In this document: positions 56,660 to 64,000 of the stretch, piece after piece | How the letters are laid out: each line of letters starts with the position of its first letter | How positions within the stretch are numbered: the stretch's first letter is position 1 | Assembly: GCA_037176885.1 (NCBI GenBank) | Contig: JAWWNJ010000023.1 | Span: forward strand, 1,302,001 to 1,366,000 | DNA: 64,000 nucleotides | Direction of reading: 5' to 3' | DNA from: Favolaschia claudopus | Lineage: Eukaryota; Basidiomycota; Agaricomycetes; Agaricales; Mycenaceae | Position numbers and translations under genes: made by a program | The notes under the pieces: model-generated | What the model saw: the letters and a program-made list of their open reading frames with translations, nothing else | What the model was told of the DNA's origin: nothing | Databases searched by the model: none

Positions 56660-58661
56660 CTACTTCATGTCAGCTTTCTCCGCATCTCCAAGATCCCTCT
56701 TCTCGGTGCTGAAAGAAAGTGTATACGTAGGGACGTCGTCAAGTCCAATGTCACGCCAATCGGACCCCGCATTCTTCTCCACGTCCTTCTCGAACAGCTC
56801 TGGCTCGAATCCGGCCTTGGCAAGGACATCGTCAACATAGACTGTAGACGAAATAAGGTTGATCAGTGATTCAAACGCCACCGTGAGAGGGACACGTACG
56901 GTAGTGAGCAAGCCCCTTGTCGAAATGAAGCAGGGAAATGACGCCGAAGACGATCGTTGCTAACAAAGACAGACTAGCAGCAATGATTGAGCATGCAAAG
57001 AATGGCCACTCGACGAATGTCCAGGCAAAGCTGTAACAAGACATCAGATAACACGGTAATGTCGGTGAAATGGCAGTCGACATACGTCCATGATTTGAGC
57101 ATCAAGATCCAGCTGGTAAATACAAGAGCCGCGATGAAGAGGAATGCAAACATCAGCTTCTTCCATTCCCGACGGACGGAATACCAGCCCTAGAAACGAA
57201 ATGAAAGATATGAGTGATATAGTTACTTCGAAGCAGCACGAAGCTGTTACCATTGCGATCCACGGAACCAAAAGCTTCGCGCAACTCAGTCAGAGGCTCT
57301 GGAAGGACAGACAAAAAACATACTGCAAGAGTGGTGACACTGATGCCGATGTACAAAGTCTTGTGGATCGTCATTTGCGAGAATGCGTTATTGGGATTTA
57401 CAATTTGATCCAGCCACAGAGCAACGGCGGAGATGAGCAACAGTGCCGATAGTTGGAATGACACAAAGACGCCGAGGAAGTACTGACAAGATATTGATAA
57501 AATATCGTTTGGAGACTGAAGAGCCAAACCTTGTAAACCCGAATTATCTCTGGTGGGGCACCGACTCTGTTGAACGTGTTGAGACCATATATCTTGATGA
57601 GTTTCCGAGAGAGATATAAGGCGAGAAGCAAAGCAATGACATTTAGTGCCAAATCGGGGATCTAGGGTGGGGAGTACTTGATATAGATTGACTTTGACCA
57701 CTGCCAGATCTATCTCACCTGTAAAGCTGAACGAGACGCGAAGTACGATGGGAACAGTTGGTCGACTTCAAAGCGACAGGGGCTGTCATTGGAATGAAGG
57801 AGGATCTCGAAGCGTTCACGAACGTCCCCAGTCCGCCATATGATGTACATCGACCATCCAGTGGCCAATGTACGGAAACATAAGGCGGCAACGCTGAGAG
57901 AATATTAGTGCAAGAGAGCGAAGGTAAACGTGTGTTACTCACAGATGGGGAATGGAGTCATACACGATGGCAAAGAAAGAAACAGAAAATATCCAGAACT
58001 GCGTTAACAGGAGGACCACGTCCTCGCGTTGCGCGTTGGCCAACACTTGGTGGGGATATGTGAGTACCAAAGCGCACATTGAGCTGATCTGCTTCGAGGA
58101 TCCGTCACCGAGAGGAACGGAGACATTCACGGCTGTCGTCTTGATGAAGTAGAGTATGAGTGCCTGCCAGCTGCGGACTGTTTCCACGCACCGTTCCTGC
58201 CAAGTTCGCCTTTCCGATGGTTCCCTTTGAAAAAGAGCTCCTTCAACGATATTGTGCTCATTAGACGAATACGCACGGTAAAACTAGGATCTGTTAGATT
58301 ATTACGTCCCGTTTCATAGACGAGGGCACAGGGCTTCTCGCTCTGCGAACTCTGTTAACCACGTCGGATATATAACGAGGACCGAAAGAAATACAATGTA
58401 AGTGGGGATCTCGTTGCAGAGGCTCAGAGTGGCATTTCCATGCGCACGATGCAAGATTCCAAAGTTCGCCCGCGGCACCTGAGCCTCCCGGAGAATGCTG
58501 GTGACTATATTGTTGGCATAGGCGTCTTGGGAGAAGATGAAAGCTTGGATGAAGCCCTCGGCGAAGCTGTGGATAAAGGCGAAGAGAAAGAAAGCGACAG
58601 TAAAACGAGAGAGCGTGATCTTCAAGTACACAGATTTGAGGGTTTCGGGCAGGGCCAACAT
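56660..58661 (-). CDS. Conserved multi-pass membrane protein of unknown function
   Basis: I cannot name the family. The start at 58661 (MLALPETLKSVYLKITLSRF) leads into a membrane segment (FTVAFFLFAFIHSFAEGFIQ). A lumenal stretch includes NNIVTSILREAQVPRANFGI. Further exons: WQALILYFIKTTAVNVSVPL, VVLLLTQFWIFSVSFFAIVY, LALNVIALLLALYLSRKLIK, GVFVSFQLSALLLISAVALW, LYIGISVTTLAVCFLSVLPE and FACSIIAASLSLLATIVFGV, giving about eight helices. Between helices are conserved-looking soluble motifs (LIKIYGLNTFNRVGAPPEI; ALWLDQIVNPNNAFSQMTIH). The C-terminal tail is acidic and polar (DDVLAKAGFEPELFEKDVEK) and ends EKADMK with TAG at 56660-56662. Eight or more exons. It could be a receptor-like or transporter-like protein; no signature decides. 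Confidence 0.75.
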
Positions 58662-59453
58662 CCTGGTGACCTCGAATGCTGTAGACGGGCACGAAGGGCG
58701 TCGCTAGGACGAATGAACAGAAAGAAAGAGGAAAGAAGGAGAGGAAAAAGGAAACCAGATCCAAAGCTTCATGTCAACCCTTTAAGTAATATAAAGGCAC
58801 CCACGCCCAGCATCAGTGGCCACTGACAGCGAGTACCTACATCACCTTCCGATGGTTCAAATCAATTTAAGCATTTTAACGTCCTTTCTGTGGGTGTCGA
58901 TCGCTAATTACTGCTCCGTTCAAGGCTCGCATGCGCAGGTGACACTCAAAGCCATCCATCCTGGTACACATGTACAACAGCCTCACAGTCACCCACTGAA
59001 ATCACCCCGGTCCCCCTCCTAGGTGATCCCGGGGCTCGAGAACATCGATTTCATTTCCTGTTACGAGGGAGACAGACATAGGCCGAAGCACAAAATTCAT
59101 CAACAAAGGCAAGGACATAGCGGGAACTCCTTGTTCCTGGAAGACTGAGTTTCCTGGTCGCCCCCAAGTTGCGTGGACGAACAGGTGCAAGTTGGATGTG
59201 ATGCAGCCTCAAGAATCTTCCCATCACTTGTTCCGCTTCCTGACCTTTCGGACGTCATTCTTCATTCAGCGAGCAGTCCCGTTCTTCGCAAAAGCGGTAC
59301 ACCGTACAGATCTTCCCTTCTCCGCTTGTTCAACAATCTCGACGGAGTTTGAATGTCCAGATACCCAGCGCCTGCTCTATATTAAGTGGAAAGTCTTGGT
59401 ATTACACGCCGATTAACTACCGCCCTGCTATACTTGAGCCCAGTTCTGACATA
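58662..59453. other. Intergenic, about 790 bp
   Basis: No gene that I can support. Several 60-75 codon frames on both strands lack protein-like patterns. Both flanking genes are minus strand: this holds the promoter of the membrane-protein gene and the 3' end of MFS C. Confidence 0.5.
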
Positions 59454-61681
59454 TCACTGTAAGTACGTACCCTTTGACCGTATTCCCGCTAACAAAAATA
59501 CGGCGGATAGCAACAACCCGGCCGCCAGACAGAAGACCGTCTTCGGATACGTCCCCACAGTCAAGCTGTAAGTGGCCGCGAATATTGCAGGCTATGCAGA
59601 GAGAACAATGAGTGGAAGTGACGCGTTTTCTCGAACAGGAAGTAACCCACAGCCATACTATGCGCTATAGCATTGAGCACCCCGACTGCTCCGAACAGAC
59701 GGCCTGTCTCGGAACTATGCCCGAGCGCATGTAAACACACTGCGCCGAGCGAGTGTAGAGCTAGGTGATTAGTTCTGGCATGAGCGAACGCGCCCCTAAA
59801 AATTAACCTAGCTTCGCACCTGGATTTCCACCAGACGTGAATGATGACAGACAGCTGGCTGCAATAAACGACAACTGGGACGATGTTGGCGCGATGGTGA
59901 TAAGAAGGTCGCCCAGGGCATCTACAGAAAGGGACGCTCGGGCTAGACGCTTGTCAAACCGTAATTCTAGCGCAATATCTTCCGGCGTCAAAGGCCCATG
60001 GGTTGGGGTCTTCGGCTTGAAGTAAGAGATGATAACAGGTAGCAGGAACAACAGGTTTATGGCGCGCGAGATCCAAAGCTTTCGATGGAAATGAGTTCAC
60101 CAAATTCGGGGTGAGATTTCTGGCTTACGAGAGACATATAATAACCCAGCTATACCTCTTCAGCACGACTAATTTAACGCGGGATTAATATCCACATACC
60201 TGGACACTGTTCCATTCGTACGTATGCTGCCCGTACAAATATTTGAGCTGATACACTGCCTGCATCTAACATTATATCAAACGCAGATCGAGAACGAAAA
60301 CCACGCACGGTTGAAAGGATGTACAGAAACAAAGCAGATCCCAGAAGCGTCAGGCTGTAATCCTTCTCGGATGATATTCCGTCATCGATTATGCGCGGCC
60401 GAAAAATGAAGATGGGAGAAACGAAAGCGTTGGCGAGTCGCTGAATATGGCCCCTCAGGGTTTCCTTCGCGCCAGTGGGAACGGGGTCAACATGCAGCTG
60501 AATGGGTTGCTGCCCTCTGCTGCGAATGGACTCGGGCAGCAAGAATACGACATATGCTAGCAACACCAATTGGATGGCAATGCTGATATAGAACAATGAA
60601 TAGGCCCCGAGACTGGTATTTGAAAGAACGATGCCCGCAATCTGATGCATTACAGGTTATTCATGTCCAATAACAACACGACTTCACACGCACCCAAGGG
60701 CCTAGAGCAAGACCTACGAAAACAATTCCCTGGACGGTGGAAAATATCCTTGACCGCGATCCATCCGGTGTGCAGTCCGAAATATAACTGCAGGTGTGGA
60801 CGATATTAAAACACCGCACGACAACGGGGAGGCAGGCTTACGCGTGGAATACGCCATTGAACACGCTCAATCCGCCACAAAAGCCTTCAAACACTGGACC
60901 GATAAGAATGAAGGCTTCTCCTCGGCGGGTAATAGCATTTATCGACCCCGATACGAGAATGAATACGAATTCCCTGGCCAAGAATTTGGCGACTACAATC
61001 GCAATGTGGCTGAATCACGTACATCACAATGAAACCAATCTACAATCGAGTCAAGTTCAACTGTGTTCGAAAAAAAAAAGACAACGGACAATCGATACAC
61101 AGAAAAGAATCTTTCTTCCATTGATGTCAGCCCACTGAGACCATAGCCCCGTGGATGCAGAGCTCAGCACGCTCATTATCGTAATAATAGCTGGGATACT
61201 TTCAGCACCAATCGGGCCTTGCCAGGGCTGAAGCCGAAACGCACACGCTTGAATCTTGGAAGCCCGAGCTTGGACTTCCGGCGACTGACAGCCGGCGGAC
61301 GCAACAAGTCTGAGTAAGGTATCGTCGGGAGTAGGAGAGCCAACGGCGCGACATGCGATCTCGTTGTAGACCTTGATGCGCGGTGAAAGAGTCATGCCTC
61401 GCTATATGCATCCAGCCATTAGGAGGGTCACGACGAACAGCGATAAATTTGCATACAGCAATGCTAACAACAAGGACAACCGGAATAACCCTAAAAGACA
61501 CGAAATCAGCTGCACTCGACTTGAGGATGAATTGGCATGGTGGACTCAACCAGTATGGATTGGCTGCTCGTCCCCTGGGTGTCCGACTTCGTTCTAGAAG
61601 TGTCTGGGTTTCCAGCTCATGGGAAGGCATTGATTCCGACGCCGAATCGGGGAAAGTGGGGGTGCTGGGCAGGGTGGACAT
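59454..61681 (-). CDS. MFS transporter C (relative of A and B)
   Basis: The start at 61681 gives MSTLPSTPTFPDSASESMPS and a leader ending RTPRGRAANPYW, like the polar leader of transporter A. After introns: VIPVVLVVSIA then RGMTLSPRIKVYNEIACRAV, matching the RGMTLAPRVEV segment of A at the same place. A-motif region: SSASTGLWSQWADINGRKIL. Middle: GAYSLFYISIAIQLVLLAYV then VFLLPESIRSR. The second half has SLTLLGSALFLYILST, LLPVIISYFKPKTPTHGPL and RLARASLSVDALGDLLITIA, close to the FKPQVKLP and LGLSRLSLCIDIAANFAIAF parts of A. The last exon is YSLTVGTYPKTVFCLAAGLL. The end is uncertain: reading through a possible donor at about 59470 gives a stop at 59454-59456. Substrate unknown. Confidence 0.78.
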
Positions 61682-62129
61682 GGCGAAAGGCAAGTTTGGC
61701 AACGTATCTGATAAGTGGATCAGTCTAGACCGGTATCTGATAAGATAGAAGCCCAACGGAACCTAATGCGCGGAATCGAAGTAACCGGCTTGGTTCGAGT
61801 TTTGAAGTAACTGAAATGCAAGGGAATTATATAGCGAGTTGCAATTTGGGTCTACAGGCCGCAGTAGTGTGTTGAGTCGGTGCGTCAGTGGCTCGCAGAA
61901 GAGCCGATTAGTAAATTTGCTGAAAAAGGCAAAATGTGTCAGATCATGTCAAAACTGGCCGAAAAACAGCGAACATCTCGACGCCTCCAACACCCAAGCG
62001 GAAACCTTTGCAAGTCAAAACGTGCAAGCAATTATTTTATAGTAATACGTATGCAGATTCGTCCCAAAAGAACAACAAAGTCCCAGACGCAAATTATAAG
62101 TAGTATCTATAGCAAGTCATACCCTCAGA
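61682..62129. other. Intergenic, about 450 bp, AT-rich
   Basis: Only short random-looking frames (for example 61839-62042). It lies between two minus-strand genes and should include the MFS C promoter and the terminator of the lipid phosphatase gene. Confidence 0.5.
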
Positions 62130-63490
62130 CTACACAGAAGAATGAGGCTCTAGTGGTTTCGGCATCCCGGAGTACGCCATGTCTGGCTCGCGACCCGGAG
62201 GGCTGTAAGGTGTTGCAATGAGGCCCGAGTCCAGCTCGACCTCAATATGCCCCAGATTGGACGTGGAATCGCGCATTTGCCTCGTAGATCGATTGGTCGG
62301 CAGCAAAGGTGTCGGTCCATCGTCGTGGGGCGTCGATGAACCAAACCAATTTCCTGGCTTCCAAGATTTGGAAGGGCCACGGTTTGATTCTTCTACCGCA
62401 TGCCGAGGGCTGTACGGTAGATTGGAGTGCGGGTCTTCCAGTGGCGGATAGAACTGCCTATAGAAGAAGTAGGTGGGAATCAGACCAGCAAAGAAACCCG
62501 TCAAGGCATCACTGGGATGGTGGCGGTGATCTGTTACACGGGTTATGCATATGTAGATGGACACCATCAGTGGTGAGAACACAAGCCAAGCTTTGGACTG
62601 GACCAAAGTAAAGATGAGTTAGTCAAAAGATGTAAGAAGTGCTCACAGAGTATGACTTTCTGTTGAACAGTTGCAGTTTACCAGCCCAGTATAGACTGTT
62701 GAATGCCATGCCAACAGCTGAAAGGCAAGCATGCCCACTGAAGAAACTTCGCATTCCATCCTTGATTATTTTATCAGTAGCTGGGGTTTGGCAGACAGTA
62801 ACATTCGCGAGGCCAAAGAAGTGGCCGTTTGCAGCATTCTCAAAAGGATTGCACCGAGCAATAAAGTCTAGCAAGCCACAATTGTCAAAATTTTCACATA
62901 TTCATTAGCAAGCCACACGCACCTGGTCGAGGGCGGCCGACAGTGATTCGAACGATCTGTTCGAACGCGCCAACGAACGAGAACGCAACCGACACTGCCA
63001 GGGCGTCGCGTTAACCAGTATCTCTTCAACCTATAATTCTTTGCTTACAACCAAGAAGCGCGTGATGGAGGTCCCACATATTCCGGCTTAGAATCAGGTT
63101 GCTGATGACCACGAGCACGTATGAAAACACAAGGATGTAGGCAAGGGTAGAGTTCTAAGGCAAAACGGTGAGCACACGAATACCTACACCGGAATCAGCT
63201 ATACCGGAAAGACTTCTTTCTCTTTGAACGAAAACTGAATCGAAGTATCCGTGAGGTCGAAGTCAGGAATGTTCTGAAAGCGATCCAAGTAGAAATTGGC
63301 GAAAACACTGGACGAATGTGAACAACATGCACAGAACGTTGTGGAACGGTTTACGCGATGAAAACTGCTAGAACCCTGCAACGTCAGGTTAAATAAGAAC
63401 CGCGCACACGAGCAAGAGTTAATACCAGTCAATGCCGTAGCTTTGGAGGATTCGGAGGGTACGAACGAGGATGGGATGTCGTGTAGCCAT
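62130..63490 (-). CDS. PAP2-family lipid phosphate phosphatase (Dpp1/Lpp1-like)
   Basis: Membrane phosphatase acting on phosphatidate, diacylglycerol pyrophosphate or related lipids. The start at 63490 gives MATRHPILVRTLRILQSYGI then DW, followed by short exons with WVLAVFIA and FANFYLDRFQNIPDFDLTDT, SIQFSFKEKEVFP, as in yeast Dpp1. Further: LAVSVAFSFVGAFEQIVRIT, VGRPRPDFIARCNPFEN (motif C1), GMRSFFSGHACLSAVGMAFN (motif C2, with SGH but Phe in place of the usual Pro) and RVTDHRHHPSDALTGFFAGL (motif C3, Arg, His, Asp kept). A polar C-terminal tail follows (about 120 residues, SSTPHDDGPTPLLPTNRSTR). The stop is TAG at 62130-62132. Six or so helices. Catalytic residues are all present. Confidence 0.87.
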
Positions 63491-63889
63491 TTGTAACGTG
63501 AAAAGGTCGTGGTTCGTGGTTCGTCAATTCAGTCCTTCAGGATGAGACTAAACTCAAGTGGGGGTCGTAGCAGGCGAAAGCTGGCAGCGTCACGTCGAAA
63601 ATAAAGGCGAGTGGGCGTACACAGCACCGCTGTGCATTGAGTTGATTGACCGCCGGACAATGAGCGGCGATCATTGTTTGAGGGAACAATAGGCGCGTGC
63701 CCCGCAAAAGGAAATTCGCTTTGACCAAACTAAGGACTGACAATAGCACAACGATTGTATGTAAATTCAGAGAAACACAAGTCAAGTCCGTTTCCGCGAA
63801 TATTCTGTCCTCAATCAATAAAAAAGCAAAGTGACAATGTGACATTGTCCAGCTCGGTTCGAGCTACCCAACATCTACATTATGTTCTC
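63491..63889. other. Intergenic, about 400 bp
   Basis: Region between the start of the PAP2 gene and the stop of the next minus-strand gene. A 102-codon minus-strand frame (63537-63845) shows no motif and is most likely leader or promoter sequence. Confidence 0.45.
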
Positions 63890-64000
63890 CTAGTACTCAA
63901 GGTCCTACAGCGAATCCAGTCACAAGAGAAACAGGAGGGAATAGACAAGACTCACAAACCGCATTGCGAAGACAAAAATATTCCACGGAAGAATCGACCA
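63890..64000 (-). CDS. C-terminal end of an unidentified gene (5' part outside window)
   Basis: Reading in from the right edge gives WSILPWNIFVFAMRF. A GT-AG intron (gtgagt to gctgtag) follows, then DLEY and TAG at 63890-63892. The hydrophobic/aromatic end with a short acidic tail suggests a membrane or organelle protein, but 19 residues are too few to assign a family. Confidence 0.5.

Noticed and set aside
58662..59453. Possible small genes in the 790-bp gap before MFS C
   Set aside because: Only short frames with no domain, splice or composition support.

Overview
The window is nuclear DNA from a filamentous basidiomycete, most likely an Agaricomycete. Nearly every gene is broken by many 40-65 nt introns (GT-AG, with at least four GC-AG introns). 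The genes sit close together on both strands, and several proteins look basidiomycete-specific: a secreted Cys-rich protein with a Ser/Thr stretch, a Cys-rich zinc-type protein, and an intron-dense sugar transporter. I see no bacterial operons, tRNA or rRNA genes, CRISPR arrays or organellar DNA. Gene spans run from start to stop codon and include introns. Most splice junctions were worked out by hand from frame, splice signals and family motifs; no RNA evidence was available.

Layout, 1-20 kb: mitochondrial protease OMA1 (partial, minus), SVF1 (minus), a conserved nuclear-type protein (minus), the ribosomal-protein chaperone ACL4 (plus), a CipC/DUF3759 stress protein (minus), an unusual PfkB-family kinase (plus), a secreted protein (minus), cytochrome c oxidase subunit Vb/COX4 (minus) divergent from a GT61 glycosyltransferase (plus), a secreted GDSL/CE12-type esterase (minus), then uridine kinase URK1 and tRNA thiolation factor CTU2/NCS2, both minus and only 26 bp apart.

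20-36 kb: a tandem pair of AIG2-like cyclotransferase genes (plus), each damaged in a different place; a Cys-rich/Ser-rich protein (minus); a PPN2-type polyphosphatase (plus); a metacaspase (minus) divergent from an MFS sugar transporter with about 29 introns (plus); an Hsp20-fold protein (plus); and MFS transporter A (plus).

36-39.4 kb is a gene-poor island. It holds a candidate solo LTR (37405-38637, 5-bp target duplication), whose transcribed half is packed with perfect hairpins, and a 436-bp hAT-like MITE (38898-39333, 26-bp inverted repeats, 8-bp duplication). The MITE ends 52 bp before the start codon of URC1.

39.4-64 kb: URC1 (uracil catabolism, plus) convergent with a complete Dicer (minus), a class-III aminotransferase (minus), MFS transporter B (minus), an IVY1-like protein (plus), a Cup1-like LYR-motif protein (plus), a multi-pass membrane protein (minus), MFS transporter C (minus), a PAP2/DPP1 lipid phosphatase (minus) and the last exons of a further minus-strand gene. 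MFS A, B and C are relatives of one another. The genes are mostly unrelated housekeeping and accessory functions. The functional links I can see are mitochondrial maintenance and respiration (OMA1, COX4), pyrimidine turnover (URK1, URC1), and RNA silencing (Dicer) lying beside mobile elements.
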